A DNA stretch of 64,000 nucleotides from Lysobacter oculi (GCF_003293695.1 NZ_CP029556.1:2242001-2306000); one strand, 5' to 3'. Numbered from the stretch's first letter, positions 1 through 8,371 are shown. Made by a program: numbers and translations. The notes: generated by a model from the letters alone, not told the origin.

Positions 1-420
1 GATGACGCCGCGCACCGCATCGCCTTCGATCAGCAGGTCGTCAACCGAGGCCTGAAACAGGGTCAGGTTGGGCTGCGTTTCCACCGCGCGGCGGATGAAG
101 GCGCGGTACAGCGCGCGGTCGGCCTGGGCGCGGGTGGCGCGCACGGCGGGCCCCTTCGATGCGTTCAAGGTGCGCCACTGGATGCCGGCGGCGTCGGCGG
201 CTTTCGCCATCACGCCGCCGAGCGCATCGATCTCCCTGACCAGATGTCCCTTGCCGATCCCGCCGATGGCCGGGTTGCAGCTCATCGCGCCCACGGTCTC
301 GATGTTGTGGGTCAGCAGCAGGGTGCGTGCGCCGGCCCGTGCGGAGGCGAGCGCGGCCTCGGTGCCGGCATGGCCGCCGCCGATCACGATGACGTCGAAG
401 TGGTGGAAGTCGTGCTGCAT
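1..420 (-). CDS. mnmG: tRNA uridine-5-carboxymethylaminomethyl modification enzyme MnmG (N-terminal part)
   Basis: This is the amino-terminal 140 codons of MnmG (GidA), the FAD-dependent enzyme that works with MnmE to modify the wobble uridine of certain tRNAs in the cytoplasm. The gene reads leftward out of the window. The ATG at 420 opens a protein with a Rossmann dinucleotide motif ([14 protein letters not shown], about residues 10-23) followed by the family signature [14 protein letters not shown]. That combination is diagnostic, so identity is near certain although two thirds of the gene is missing. A TACAAT hexamer on the minus strand (470-465) could be the -10 box and would give a leader of about 40 nt. 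Confidence 0.96.
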   Translation of the reverse strand, partial: MQHDFHHFDVIVIGGGHAGTEAALASARAGARTLLLTHNIETVGAMSCNPAIGGIGKGHLVREIDALGGVMAKAADAAGIQWRTLNASKGPAVRATRAQADRALYRAFIRRAVETQPNLTLFQASVDDLLIEGDAVRGVI

Positions 421-505
421 CGGAAATCTTGTCCAGAGGCGTCGCCTGCGCGGCCCGGCCGGAAATTGTAGGCGCAGGCCCGGAACGGGGCTTTGGCCGG
501 CATCC

Positions 506-544
506 GGGTCAGGCTTGGACGCGGATCCCGCTCAGGCCTGACCC
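506..544. other. Hairpin upstream of mnmG
   Basis: A perfect 9-bp stem (GGGTCAGGC at 506-514 pairing with GCCTGACCC at 536-544) encloses a 21-nt loop. It lies about 90 nt upstream of the mnmG start and has no T-run on either strand, so it is not a convincing intrinsic terminator. It may mark the end of the lipoprotein transcript arriving from the right, or have no role. Confidence 0.3.
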
Positions 545-647
545 AATTGGTCCATCACGAACGCTTCCGGCGTGCCTTGGCAGGGTAAACCGGGAAGTAC
601 GTCGCGCTTTTCGGTCGGTGCCGACCCCGGTGAAGGCATTTTCACCC

Positions 648-664
648 TTGGCACGGGAATTGCT
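648..664 (+). promoter_or_regulatory. Sigma-54 (RpoN) promoter
   Basis: TTGGCACGGGAATTGCT matches the sigma-54 consensus YTGGCACG-R-NNN-TTGCW at every defined position. The invariant GG (650-651) and GC (662-663) are separated by exactly 10 nt. The predicted start is about position 675. There is no protein gene downstream on this strand; the transcript would end at the terminator at 754-792. A perfect inverted repeat GGTCGG-TG-CCGACC (613-626), 22 bp upstream of the -24 element, could bind an activator, although enhancers usually lie further away. Confidence 0.8.
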
Positions 665-674
665 GCATTACCCA

Positions 675-792
675 TGCACTCGGAAGTGACCAAACGCGCA
701 AGCGTTGCCGGTATTGGAGCAGGGGCCGGCGGTGTGCACTACGAGGTAGCGGAGGGGTCGGATGTCGGGGGACGTCCGGCCCCTCATTTTTT
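675..792 (+). ncRNA. Candidate sigma-54-dependent structured small RNA
   Basis: The interval between the sigma-54 start site and an intrinsic terminator is about 118 nt and has no plausible ribosome-binding site. It folds into consecutive small hairpins: CACU-CGGA-AGUG, AACGC-GCAA-GCGUU (a GNRA tetraloop), and CUAC-GAG-GUAG, then the terminator stem. Several GGA trinucleotides occur, one in the first hairpin loop, which is the kind of site RsmA/CsrA binds; that link is inference. I do not recognise a known RNA family. An alternative is a leaderless peptide from the ATG at 674, but that frame reads straight through the terminator and is unlikely. Confidence 0.55.
754..792 (+). terminator. Intrinsic terminator of the candidate small RNA
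   Basis: A 13-bp stem (754-766 with 771-783, two G-U pairs) with a GGGG loop is followed by TCATTTTTT. The T-run is only on the plus strand, so it ends rightward transcription. The only promoter signal just upstream is the sigma-54 site. Confidence 0.8.
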
Positions 793-831
793 CCGGGGTT
801 CCCGCTGTTTCCGCCTGCGGTCCGCACAAAG

Positions 832-935
832 CGCGACGCCCGCAAGAGGACGGAACAGGGGGGATCCGTATGTTTCCTCAGGCGGGCGTCGCGGGGAAAG
901 CTTGCGCTGCAACAGGGCGGCTTGCAAGCTTTTTT
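832..935 (+). ncRNA. Second RNA-like structured module ending in a terminator
   Basis: A 12-bp perfect stem (832-843 pairing with 882-893) encloses further pairings (GAGG with CCTC, ACGGA with TCCGT). It is followed at once by a 9-bp stem (897-905 with 924-932) running into a T-run (930-935). This looks like a structured RNA with its own rightward terminator, but I see no clear promoter at its 5' side. It could be a read-through extension of the upstream small RNA, or leader or 3' structure of the opposite-strand lipoprotein mRNA. The RNA call is tentative. Confidence 0.3.
897..935 (+). terminator. Hairpin with T-run between the small-RNA region and the lipoprotein gene
   Basis: AAAGCTTGC (897-905) pairs with GCAAGCTTT (924-932) around an 18-nt loop. 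Six T residues follow on the plus strand and only three on the minus strand. It can serve rightward transcripts, and more weakly the leftward lipoprotein mRNA that ends at 952. Confidence 0.55.
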
Positions 936-951
936 GCGTGGTTTTACCGGC

Positions 952-1572
952 TCAGGGCTCGATCGGCGGCGTGTTCCGCTTGGCCTCGCGGGCCTGACGC
1001 AGGATGTCCCCGCTCGCGCTGCCCCCGGTGCTGCGGCGCGGCGGCTGGCTGGCCGGCGGCACGTTGCCACCCTCGTTCTGCCCGGTCGAAGGACGCGGAT
1101 AGTGCGGTCGGGTCGGGTAGTTGTAGCGCGGCGGCGGCACCCGGTAGCCGGGATAGCCGTAACCCGGATAGCCATAGCCCGGGTAATTCGAACCGGGATA
1201 GCCGTAGCCGGGGTAGCCGTAGCCGGGGTAGCCATAGCCCGGATAGTTGGAACCCGGATAGCCGTAGCCCGGATTGCGGTAGTAGCTGTTGTTGGCGCGG
1301 CCCGTCACCAGCCGGCCGTCCGGCATGCGGTAGATCGGGTTGCCGTAGCGGTCGTAGCCATAGACCGTGGCGCGGCCGTAACCGTAGCGGTCGTAGCCGC
1401 CATAGCCGCCGTAATTGCCGTAGCCGTACGGATAGCCGCCGACGCTGCCGCTGACATAGCCGCCACTGCCGATGCGGGTGCCGACGGTGCCGCTGACATA
1501 GGGCGTGACGCAGCCGGTGAGCAGCATCGCGGTGCCGAGCAGGCCGGCGCTGAGGATGGATTTGCGGATCAT
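952..1572 (-). CDS. Tyr/Pro/Gly-repeat lipoprotein, function unknown
   Basis: The protein has 206 residues from the ATG at 1572, chosen because it opens a lipoprotein signal (MIRKSILSAG to LLTGC, Cys21) and has a G-rich ribosome site upstream; an in-frame ATG at 1614 would spoil the signal. After the lipobox comes a Gly/Tyr-rich stretch (SGSVGGYPYGYGNYGGYGGY), a short conserved-looking segment (DRYGNPIYRMPDGRLV), then about eleven YPGYG/YPGSN pentads, and a Pro/Ser-rich tail ending in a basic segment. It is probably an outer-membrane lipoprotein facing the periplasm or surface. I do not recognise a catalytic domain. Confidence 0.8.
   Translation of the reverse strand: MIRKSILSAGLLGTAMLLTGCVTPYVSGTVGTRIGSGGYVSGSVGGYPYGYGNYGGYGGYDRYGYGRATVYGYDRYGNPIYRMPDGRLVTGRANNSYYRNPGYGYPGSNYPGYGYPGYGYPGYGYPGSNYPGYGYPGYGYPGYRVPPPRYNYPTRPHYPRPSTGQNEGGNVPPASQPPRRSTGGSASGDILRQAREAKRNTPPIEP
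1141..1274 (-). repeat. In-frame pentapeptide tandem repeat (15-bp units, 60-bp higher order)
   Basis: Inside the lipoprotein gene, 15-bp units encode YPGYG with periodic YPGSN. Two 20-residue blocks (YPGSN followed by three YPGYG) give a 60-bp higher-order period. Near-identical DNA units suggest recent expansion, so length may vary between strains. Confidence 0.8.
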
Positions 1573-1720
1573 GGTGTGGAACCCCCCGTGGAACATGGGT
1601 CCACCTTCGGGCATGGCGATTGAATCCGCCCTTAATTTTTCGCTAAGCGCCCCGGCGATGAAGATCGGGTGATGAACCGTTCAGATGCCGCCGATGTGGA
1701 GGCCTGGCCGTGCCCTGCGC

Positions 1721-1726
1721 TAGTCT
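1721..1726 (+). promoter_or_regulatory. -10-like hexamer for a leaderless start
   Basis: TAGTCT sits exactly 6 nt before the ATG at 1733, which would place transcription start at or next to the start codon. No Shine-Dalgarno sequence is present. The same spacing recurs at six other genes in this window. Confidence 0.4.
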
Positions 1727-1732
1727 GCGGCG

Positions 1733-2707
1733 ATGCCTGATACCGCCGCATCGCCCAGCCTGCCCGCCTTCCCCGACCTGCTGGATGCCGCCGCGCGCAT
1801 CCGCCCGCATGTGCGCGCCACGCCGGTGCTGCACGCCGATGCGCTGGATGAGCTGGCCGGTGCCTCGCTGCACTTCAAGTGCGAGAACCTGCAGCGGATC
1901 GGTGCCTTCAAGTTCCGTGGCGCCTGCAACGCCGTGTTCGCGCTGGATGACGCGACGGCCGCGCGCGGCGTGGCCACCCAGAGTTCCGGCAACCACGGGG
2001 CGGCGATCGCGCTGGCCTGCCGGCTGCGCGGCATCCCGGCGACCGTGGTGGTGCCCGAAGGCGCACCGGCCATCAAGCTCGATGCCATCGCCGCCGAAGG
2101 CGCACGCATCGTCCGCTGCGCACCCAACATGCGTGCCCGCGATGCCGCCGTGGCCCAGGTGGTCGATGAAAGCGGCGCCACGCTGATCCATCCCTTCGAC
2201 CACCCGCACGTCATCGCCGGGCAGGGCACCGCCGCGATGGAGCTGCTGGCCAGCGACGGCAAGTTGGATGCCTTCGTCGCGCCGGTCGGTGGCGGCGGCC
2301 TGCTCTCGGGCAGCGGCATCGCCTGCCGCGCGTTGTCGCCGGAGACCGAAGTCTGGGGCGCCGAACCCGAGGCCGCGCGCGACGCCTTCGATTCGCTGGC
2401 CAGTGGGCAGCTGATCACCGACCGCGTGCCCGACACGATCTGCGACGGCCTGCGCGGCCATCTTTCAGCACGCACCTTCGCGCTGATCCGCCGTGATGCG
2501 AAGGGCATGCTGCTGGCCGACGAAGCCGCCATCCGCGAATCGCTGCGGCTGGCCTGGCGTCATCTCAAACTGGTGATCGAACCCTCCGCCGCGGTCGCGC
2601 TGGCGGTGGTGCTGGCGCATCCCGAGCATTTCCGCGGCAAGCGCGTCGGCATCCTGCTCAGTGGCGGCAATGTGGATGTCGCGGCGTTGCCCGCGTTGAT
2701 CGGCTGA
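1733..2707 (+). CDS. PLP-dependent threonine/serine dehydratase family protein
   Basis: The 324-residue product is a fold-type II PLP enzyme close to biosynthetic threonine dehydratases and serine racemases. The PLP lysine is K60 in GAFKFRGA. The substrate-binding loop SSGNHG is at 84-89, and the phosphate-binding glycine loop VGGGGLLSG is at about 185-193. There is no C-terminal ACT regulatory domain, so this is a short catabolic-type dehydratase or racemase, not full IlvA. The start follows a -10-like hexamer with no ribosome site. The convergent neighbour ends on the very next base. Exact substrate (L-Thr, L-Ser or a hydroxy-amino acid) cannot be read from the sequence. Confidence 0.88.
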   Translation: MPDTAASPSLPAFPDLLDAAARIRPHVRATPVLHADALDELAGASLHFKCENLQRIGAFKFRGACNAVFALDDATAARGVATQSSGNHGAAIALACRLRGIPATVVVPEGAPAIKLDAIAAEGARIVRCAPNMRARDAAVAQVVDESGATLIHPFDHPHVIAGQGTAAMELLASDGKLDAFVAPVGGGGLLSGSGIACRALSPETEVWGAEPEAARDAFDSLASGQLITDRVPDTICDGLRGHLSARTFALIRRDAKGMLLADEAAIRESLRLAWRHLKLVIEPSAAVALAVVLAHPEHFRGKRVGILLSGGNVDVAALPALIG

Positions 2708-3334
2708 TCAGCCGCCCGGCGCGGCAGACGCTGAGGATTTCAACGTCGATGCGATCCCGTCGCGCAGCAGCAGGCGGGTGATCGCGGCGCGTTCGTCGCG
2801 CGGCTGTGAGGCCACCGCGTCCAGCAGCCAGCCGAGCGAGCGGCAGCGCTGCGCTTCCATGTCGGTGGCATCAGTGTCGGCATCGGGCGCGGTGGGGTTG
2901 CCGAGCGCCGAGGCGCTGAAGCCGTCGTTGAGCATCGCCGCGCGCACGCCGGCCTGGGTCAGCTGGCGTCGCGCCGCCGCTTCATCGAACGGCATCGGCC
3001 GGCCCTGCCAGCCGGACAGTGCGACATCGGCCAATGCGCCGGTGAGCGCATCGCGGTTCGCATCGGACAGGCCCTGCGCCAGCGTGAGCCAGGTGTCGGC
3101 GCTGCCGCGCGCGTCGGAGGCGAGCGCGCGGCAGACCTGCAGCGAATCGGTCGGCGACTTCATCAGGCCATGCACCGACTGGAACAGGCCGTCGAGCGAT
3201 TCGGCGCTGGCGCTGCGCAGCAGGGCGTCGGCCTGCACGCCGAGTTGCGCGCGATCCTGCGCGAGCGTGGGCCTGGGCGCGAGGCTGAAACAGATCGCGG
3301 TGGTGAGCAGCATGGCGAGCGCGCGCGGCGACAT
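2708..3334 (-). CDS. Secreted hypothetical protein
   Basis: The start at 3334 was chosen because it opens a signal peptide (MSPRALAMLLTTAICFSLAP, cleavage likely after TLAQ at about residue 26). The mature part of about 180 residues is mainly helical, Ala/Asp/Arg-rich, with two cysteines (in LQVCRAL and QRCRSLG) that may form a disulfide. Its stop abuts the stop of the convergent dehydratase. I do not recognise a family; it is probably periplasmic. The gene lies 67 bp downstream of bioC in the same orientation and could be at the end of that operon. Confidence 0.7.
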   Translation of the reverse strand: MSPRALAMLLTTAICFSLAPRPTLAQDRAQLGVQADALLRSASAESLDGLFQSVHGLMKSPTDSLQVCRALASDARGSADTWLTLAQGLSDANRDALTGALADVALSGWQGRPMPFDEAAARRQLTQAGVRAAMLNDGFSASALGNPTAPDADTDATDMEAQRCRSLGWLLDAVASQPRDERAAITRLLLRDGIASTLKSSASAAPGG

Positions 3335-3401
3335 CGGAATACTCCGGCGATGGGATGGCCGGAGTCTAGGCGGGCGCGGATGAACCTTCGCGGGTGCGCG
3401 C

Positions 3402-4319
3402 TCAGGTGCCGCGGCGGCGGATCGGGATGCGCGAGATCGGGATTTCCGCGACTTCGCCCAATGCATCGCGGCGCGGCGTGCCCGGTTCCGGCGCCCAGGC
3501 CTGCGCGTAGATCGCTTCCCAGCGCACCGGATAGCCACGTTCATCGCGCGGGTGGGCGGCTTCGGCGGCGGCGAAACGCGCGCGTCCGGACAGCGCATGG
3601 CGGCGCGCGTGCAGGGCATTGGTCGCGCCCATCGCGCGCAGCGATTTGAGGATGTCGGCGAAGGCCGGCTGGTGGTCGATGAAGATGTCACGGTCGATCA
3701 CCGGCTCGCGGAAACCGGCTTCGACCAGCGCATCGCCGAACGGCGCGATGGCGGTGAACGGGCTGACATGCGGCAACGCGTCGGCGGCGGCGAAGGCTTC
3801 GCGCAGCTCCGCCAGCGTCTCGCTGCCGAAGGTGGACACCAGCAGCATGCCGCCGGGTTTCAGCACGCGGCGGAACTCGGCGAAGGCGGCGGTCAGGTCG
3901 TCGATCCACTGCAACGCGAGATTGCAGAACAGCAGGTCGACGCTGCCATCGGCCAGCGGCAGCGCGCGCAGGTCGGCATTGAGGCGCGGGATTTCGCGCG
4001 CGCGCAGTAACTGGCCACGGGTGTTGTCGCGGGCGGCGTGCAACATCGGCAGCGCGGCATCGAGCGCGATCACCTGCGACCTGGGCCAGCGCGCGCGCAA
4101 GGCGTGGGCGGCGCGGGCCGGCCCGCAGGCGACATCGACGACCACCTGCGGCACTTCATCGCGATGACGCAGCGCCCAGTGGTCGAGCGATTCGAGCAGC
4201 CGCGATTCGATCTCGCGCTGCAGCGGCGAGGCGGCGTCGTAGCCGTGCGCGGCCCGCCCGAAGGCGCGGCGCACCTGGCGGGTGTCGAACAGCGGCGGGC
4301 GAGGCGGCGCGAAGTTCAT
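3402..4319 (-). CDS. bioC: Malonyl-ACP O-methyltransferase BioC
   Basis: BioC uses SAM to methylate malonyl-ACP so that fatty-acid synthase can build the pimeloyl chain of biotin. The 305-residue protein starts with the BioC-type segment FDTRQVRRAFGRAAHGYD, then SAM motif I (VVVDVACGPA, about 59-68; the usual second Gly is Ala here), LNADLRALPLADGSVDLLFCNLALQWI, and the post-motif LKPGGMLLVSTFG. The ATG at 4319 overlaps the bioH stop by 4 nt (ATGA), so translation is coupled. It is the last biotin gene of the operon. Confidence 0.93.
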   Translation of the reverse strand: MNFAPPRPPLFDTRQVRRAFGRAAHGYDAASPLQREIESRLLESLDHWALRHRDEVPQVVVDVACGPARAAHALRARWPRSQVIALDAALPMLHAARDNTRGQLLRAREIPRLNADLRALPLADGSVDLLFCNLALQWIDDLTAAFAEFRRVLKPGGMLLVSTFGSETLAELREAFAAADALPHVSPFTAIAPFGDALVEAGFREPVIDRDIFIDHQPAFADILKSLRAMGATNALHARRHALSGRARFAAAEAAHPRDERGYPVRWEAIYAQAWAPEPGTPRRDALGEVAEIPISRIPIRRRGT

Positions 4320-5086
4320 GCGGAGGTGTCCAGCAGCGGCGCGAGTGCAGCCACCACCGCATCGGCATGGGTGAGGAAGGGCGCGTGGCCGGCGTGTTCG
4401 ATCACCGTCACCGGAGCCTCGGCGGTGAGCGATGCGGCTTCGGCCATCGCGCGCGGATCGACTAGGCGGTCGCGGCGTCCGGCGATCCATGCGCTCGGCA
4501 ACGCGAGCGCGGGCAGGCCGGCGCGCAGGTCGCTGGTTTCGAGCAGATGCAGGCCATCGGCCAGCACCGAGGCGGCCGGCTCGCCGCGCGCGAACAGCGC
4601 ATCGCGCAGGCTGCGGAGTTCCTCTTTGGCGTGATCGGAACCGAAGGCTTCCAGCGCGAGGAAACGATCGAGCGTGCCGCGCCAGTCATCGCGCAGGCCG
4701 CTGGCGAAGTCGCGGAAGATCTCCGCCGACATGCCCCAGCGCCAGTCGTCGCGGCGCACGAAACAGGGCGAGGCGCAGAGCATCGCCAACGCACGCATCG
4801 GCGCGCCGCGTTGCGCCGCATGCAGGGCGATCAGCCCGCCGAGCGACCAGCCGCACCAGAGCGCATCGGCCGGCACGACATCGGCCACCGCATCGGCGGC
4901 GGCCTGCAGCGTCAACGCGGCTTCGGCATCGCGCGACAGGCCGTGGCCCGGCAGGTCCACCACATGCAGCGTGCAGCGGTCGCGCAGGCGCTCGACCAGC
5001 GGCGCGAACACGCCGCCGTGCATCGCCCAGCCATGCAGCAACACCAGGTCGGGGCCGTAGCCGCTGCGTTCGACATGCAGGCTCAT
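4316..5086 (-). CDS. bioH: Pimeloyl-ACP methyl ester esterase BioH
   Basis: BioH hydrolyses pimeloyl-ACP methyl ester, closing the pimelate stage opened by BioC. The 256-residue alpha/beta hydrolase shows the oxyanion segment LLHGWAMHG, the nucleophile elbow GWSLGG (Ser81), an acid at about Asp206 (GRRDRLVD) and the catalytic His234 in GHAPFLTH, the same arrangement as E. coli BioH. The ATG overlaps the upstream transporter stop by 4 nt, and its own stop overlaps the bioC start by 4 nt. Confidence 0.93.
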   Translation of the reverse strand: MSLHVERSGYGPDLVLLHGWAMHGGVFAPLVERLRDRCTLHVVDLPGHGLSRDAEAALTLQAAADAVADVVPADALWCGWSLGGLIALHAAQRGAPMRALAMLCASPCFVRRDDWRWGMSAEIFRDFASGLRDDWRGTLDRFLALEAFGSDHAKEELRSLRDALFARGEPAASVLADGLHLLETSDLRAGLPALALPSAWIAGRRDRLVDPRAMAEAASLTAEAPVTVIEHAGHAPFLTHADAVVAALAPLLDTSA

Positions 5087-6081
5087 GCGCCATGCTCCGA
5101 GCGCATCGCCTGCACTTCGCGCGCATCCGACTTGCGCGGACGCGAGGCGACCCAGGCGAAGGCGACGATGCCGGTGACGATCATCGCGCCGCCGGCCAGT
5201 GCACCGCCTTTCGGCCAGGCCTCGTGCAGGAACAGCACGCCGAGCACGCTGGCGAAGATGAGTTCCGCCGCCTGCATCGCTTCCGCCGCGGCGAGCGCGG
5301 TGGGGTTGTCGCGGACCAGGCCGGTCGCCTTGAAGAACAGGATGGTGGCGATGACGCCCGCCGACAGCGCCACGCCGGCGGCCAGCCACACCTGCGAAAC
5401 CGACGGCGCGCCGGCCTGCGAGAACGCGTACACCGCGACCAGCAGCCACAGCGGCTGGCTGGCGAGCGTCATGCCGAACACGCGCTGGGTGGCGTCGAGC
5501 GGCTCGCCGGTTTTTTCCAGATGCAGCAGCAACAGTCGGTTGCCGAGCGGATAGAGGATGGCCGAGCCGAGCACGCAGGCCAGCGCGATCCACGCCGCGC
5601 GGTCCATGCCGCCGTCGGCGTGCGAGACCTGCATCAGCATCACCCCGGCCAGGATCAGCAGGCCGATGCCCCAGGCCGACATCGGCACCTTGCGGCGCAC
5701 ATCGCGGTAGAGGAAAGGCGCGCAGAGCATCCCGGCGATCACGGTGAACTGGAAGCTGCCGGCGATCAGCCACGACGGGCCGCTGTCCGCCGCATAGGCC
5801 AGCAGCACGTAGAACAGCACGAAGCCCAGCGCGCTGCAGGCCAGCCACGCGCCGGGGTGGGCGCGCATCGACTGCCACAGCGGCCGCATCCGCCCGCGCA
5901 TCAGCGGGATCATCAGCGGCAGGGTGATGAAGTAGCGCAGGCAGGCCGTCCACGCCCAGTGGCCGCCTTCGCTGGCGCTGGCGCGGTTGAGCACATAGGT
6001 CAGGGTGAAGAACAGCGCCGAGGCGAGCGCGATCAGCACCGCGGCCAGCGCGACCCGGCCGTGCGCCTGCGGCGCGCTCAC
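5083..6081 (-). CDS. EamA/EmrE-like drug-metabolite transporter inside the biotin operon
   Basis: The 332-residue integral membrane protein has about ten hydrophobic helices and resembles the multidrug-resistance efflux transporter family (EmrE/DMT superfamily). It starts with GTG at 6081 overlapping the bioF stop (GTGA), and its stop overlaps the bioH start (ATGA), so it is translated in step with biotin enzymes on both sides. That coupling suggests a role tied to biotin or a precursor, but no substrate can be inferred from sequence. The C-terminal tail is hydrophilic and basic. Confidence 0.85.
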   Translation of the reverse strand: MSAPQAHGRVALAAVLIALASALFFTLTYVLNRASASEGGHWAWTACLRYFITLPLMIPLMRGRMRPLWQSMRAHPGAWLACSALGFVLFYVLLAYAADSGPSWLIAGSFQFTVIAGMLCAPFLYRDVRRKVPMSAWGIGLLILAGVMLMQVSHADGGMDRAAWIALACVLGSAILYPLGNRLLLLHLEKTGEPLDATQRVFGMTLASQPLWLLVAVYAFSQAGAPSVSQVWLAAGVALSAGVIATILFFKATGLVRDNPTALAAAEAMQAAELIFASVLGVLFLHEAWPKGGALAGGAMIVTGIVAFAWVASRPRKSDAREVQAMRSEHGA

Positions 6082-7274
6082 AGCGGGGTGCCGACGCGGC
6101 GCCGGGTTTCGTCGCGGGCGCGGCAGAGGGCGTCCACCAGCGCGTCGATGTCTTCCGGCGTGTGCAGCGCGGAAAGCGTGATGCGCAGGCGCGCGGTGTT
6201 TTCCGGCACGGTCGGCGGGCGGATGGCGACGGTCAGGAAGCCTTCGTCGCGCAGCGCGTCGGCCATCGCCAGGGCATGCGCGGCGGTGCCGCAGACCAGC
6301 GGCTGGATCGGCGTGTCGGAATCGAGCAGGGCGAAGCCATTGCGGAGCGCGGCGGCGCGGAAGCGCAGGGTCAGCGCCAGCAGTTTTTCGCGGCGCCAGT
6401 GTTCGCGCCGGGCCAGCTTGACCGCCGCCAGCGAGGCCGCGGCCTGTGCCGGGGTGAGCGCGGTGGTGTAGAGATACGGACGCGCGGTTTCGGCGAGATG
6501 CGCGACGTAATCGGCCTCGCCCGCCACCACCGCGCCGAAGCTGCCGAGCGCCTTGCCGAGCGTGGCCAGCTGCAGCGGTACTTCCTTCACCGTCAGCCGC
6601 GCGGCCGCCACGCTGCCGCGCCCCTCCGGGCCGACCACGCCGATGCCGTGCGCGTCATCGACATACAGCGTCGCGCGCTGGACCATCGCGGCCAGCGCGA
6701 GGTCGCGCAGCGGCGCGAGGTCGCCGTCCATGCTGAAGACGCCGTCGGTGGCGATCATCGCCGCGCCATCGGGATGGGTGCGCAACTGGCGCAACGCGCC
6801 TTCGACATCGCCATGCGGATAGCGGCGCAGGTGGCAGCTGGCCAGGCGGGTGGCATCGAGCAGGCTGGCGTGGTTGAGGCGGTCCTGCACGCAGACGTCG
6901 CCTTCGCCCAGCATCGCCTGCACCACCGCCAGGTTGCCGGCCCAGCCGCTGGAGAACGCCAGCGCCGCCGGCACCTGCAGCCAGTCGGCGACTTCGCGTT
7001 CCAGCGCATCGTGGATGGCCATGTGGCCGCAGACCAGGTGCGAGGACACGCCGCCGGCGCCGGAGCGCGCGGCCTCGTCCTGCAGGGCGCCGATCACCGA
7101 AAAATGCTGCGACAGGCCCAGGTAGTCGTTGCTGCAGAAACCGGTCAGCCAGCGGCCGTCGATTTCCAGATGCACGCCGTCGCGGCGCTGGATGGATTGG
7201 CGATGCCGGCGGCGGCGCCGGTCGTCGCGCTGCTTGCGCGCTTCCAGGATGCGATCGCGCAGCGAAGGACGCAT
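6078..7274 (-). CDS. bioF: 8-amino-7-oxononanoate synthase BioF
   Basis: BioF condenses pimeloyl-ACP (or CoA) with L-alanine in a PLP-dependent decarboxylative step. The 398-residue protein has the CSNDYLGLS motif (about 47-55), a Gly-rich segment [14 protein letters not shown], the aspartate region [12 protein letters not shown] (204-215), and the PLP lysine K241 in [10 protein letters not shown], all standard for alpha-oxoamine synthases. The N-terminus is unusually arginine-rich. Its ATG shares one base with the bioB stop (TGATG). Confidence 0.95.
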   Translation of the reverse strand: MRPSLRDRILEARKQRDDRRRRRHRQSIQRRDGVHLEIDGRWLTGFCSNDYLGLSQHFSVIGALQDEAARSGAGGVSSHLVCGHMAIHDALEREVADWLQVPAALAFSSGWAGNLAVVQAMLGEGDVCVQDRLNHASLLDATRLASCHLRRYPHGDVEGALRQLRTHPDGAAMIATDGVFSMDGDLAPLRDLALAAMVQRATLYVDDAHGIGVVGPEGRGSVAAARLTVKEVPLQLATLGKALGSFGAVVAGEADYVAHLAETARPYLYTTALTPAQAAASLAAVKLARREHWRREKLLALTLRFRAAALRNGFALLDSDTPIQPLVCGTAAHALAMADALRDEGFLTVAIRPPTVPENTARLRITLSALHTPEDIDALVDALCRARDETRRRVGTPL

Positions 7275-8311
7275 CAGGCGGCGGCCGAAGCGAGGATGTC
7301 GGCGTGCACGGTCTCGCTGCACGGATTGATGTCGGCGCCGGCGAACGGCATCGGCTTCAGGCCCAGCCGCGCGAACAATGCGTCGTCGCGCGCGGTGTCC
7401 GGATTGCCGGTGGTCAGCAGCTTGTCGCCGTGGAAGATCGAATTGGCGCCGGCCAGGAAGCAGAGCGCCTGCAGCTCGTCGCTCATGGTCTCGCGGCCGG
7501 CCGACAGCCGCACCATCGACTTCGGCATGACGATGCGGGCGACGGCGATCGTGCGCACGAACTCGAACGGATCGAGTTCCTTCTCCTCGGCCAGCGGCGT
7601 GCCGGCGACGCGCACCAGGCGGTTGATCGGCACCGAATCCGGGTGCGCCGGCAGCGTGGCCAGCGTGTGCAGCAGGCCGGCGCGCTGGTCGCGCGACTCG
7701 CCCATGCCGACGATACCGCCGCAGCAGGTCTTCAGGCCGGCATCGCGCACGTTCGACAGCGTGTCGAGGCGGTCCTGGTAGTCGCGGGTGGTGATGACAT
7801 CGCCATAGAAATCCGGCGCGGTGTCCAGGTTGTGGTTGTAGTAGTCGAGGCCGGCGTCTTTCAGCGCACTGGCCTGGGTGTCGCTGAGCATGCCGAGCGT
7901 GGCACAGGTTTCGAGACCCAGCGCCTTCACCCCGGCGATCATCTCGGCCACCTTCGGGATGTCGCGGTCCTTCGGCGAGCGCCAGGCCGCCCCCATGCAG
8001 AAGCGCGAGGCACCGGCGGCCTTGGCGGCGCGGGCCTTCTCCAGCACCGCATCGCATTCCATCAACTTGGTCGCGTCCACGCCGGTGTGGTAGCGCTGCG
8101 CCTGCGGGCAGTAGCCGCAGTCCTCCGGGCAGCCGCCGGTCTTGACCGAGAGCAGGGTCGAGACCTGCACCTCGTCGGCGTTGAAATGCGCACGGTGCAC
8201 GCTGGCGGCGCGGAACAGCAGGTCGGTGAAGGGCAGCGCGAACAGCGCGGCGACTTCCGGGCGCGTCCAGTCGTGGCGGACCGGTGCGGCGCCGAGGGTG
8301 GTTTCAGACAT
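7274..8311 (-). CDS. bioB: Biotin synthase BioB
   Basis: BioB is the radical-SAM enzyme that inserts sulfur into dethiobiotin. The 345-residue frame starts at the ATG at 8311 ([10 protein letters not shown]); an in-frame ATG 60 nt upstream lies beyond the predicted transcription start and is unlikely. The cluster motif CPEDCGYC (C61, C65, C68) is intact, as are [13 protein letters not shown] and the cysteines and arginine that hold the 2Fe-2S sulfur donor ([22 protein letters not shown]). It heads the operon bioB-bioF-transporter-bioH-bioC and is divergent from comF. bioA and bioD are not in this window. Confidence 0.97.
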   Translation of the reverse strand: MSETTLGAAPVRHDWTRPEVAALFALPFTDLLFRAASVHRAHFNADEVQVSTLLSVKTGGCPEDCGYCPQAQRYHTGVDATKLMECDAVLEKARAAKAAGASRFCMGAAWRSPKDRDIPKVAEMIAGVKALGLETCATLGMLSDTQASALKDAGLDYYNHNLDTAPDFYGDVITTRDYQDRLDTLSNVRDAGLKTCCGGIVGMGESRDQRAGLLHTLATLPAHPDSVPINRLVRVAGTPLAEEKELDPFEFVRTIAVARIVMPKSMVRLSAGRETMSDELQALCFLAGANSIFHGDKLLTTGNPDTARDDALFARLGLKPMPFAGADINPCSETVHADILASAAA

Positions 8312-8342
8312 GTCGGATGGACCGGGGGCAGGGCAGGCGGCC

Positions 8343-8371
8343 AGTCTGGAAACCATGCCCCGCCCTGTCAA
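8343..8371 (-). promoter_or_regulatory. Putative promoter of the biotin operon
   Basis: On the minus strand a perfect TTGACA (8371-8366) is followed after 17 nt by CAGACT (8348-8343), a weak -10. It overlaps the start codon of divergent comF. I do not see the dyad typical of a BirA operator here. Confidence 0.5.

Noticed and set aside
674..997. Leaderless protein from the ATG at the sigma-54 start site
   Set aside because: The frame crosses the terminator and both RNA-like stems, and its product shows no domain or signal; a non-coding RNA explains the structure better.
1141..1274. Regular short repeats resembling a CRISPR array
   Set aside because: The units are 15 bp, contiguous and in frame with a lipoprotein gene. 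There are no unique spacers and no cas genes.
8312..8371. BirA operator at the bioB promoter
   Set aside because: Only one half-site-like GGTTTCC is visible and no matching inverted partner at the expected spacing, so I do not call it.
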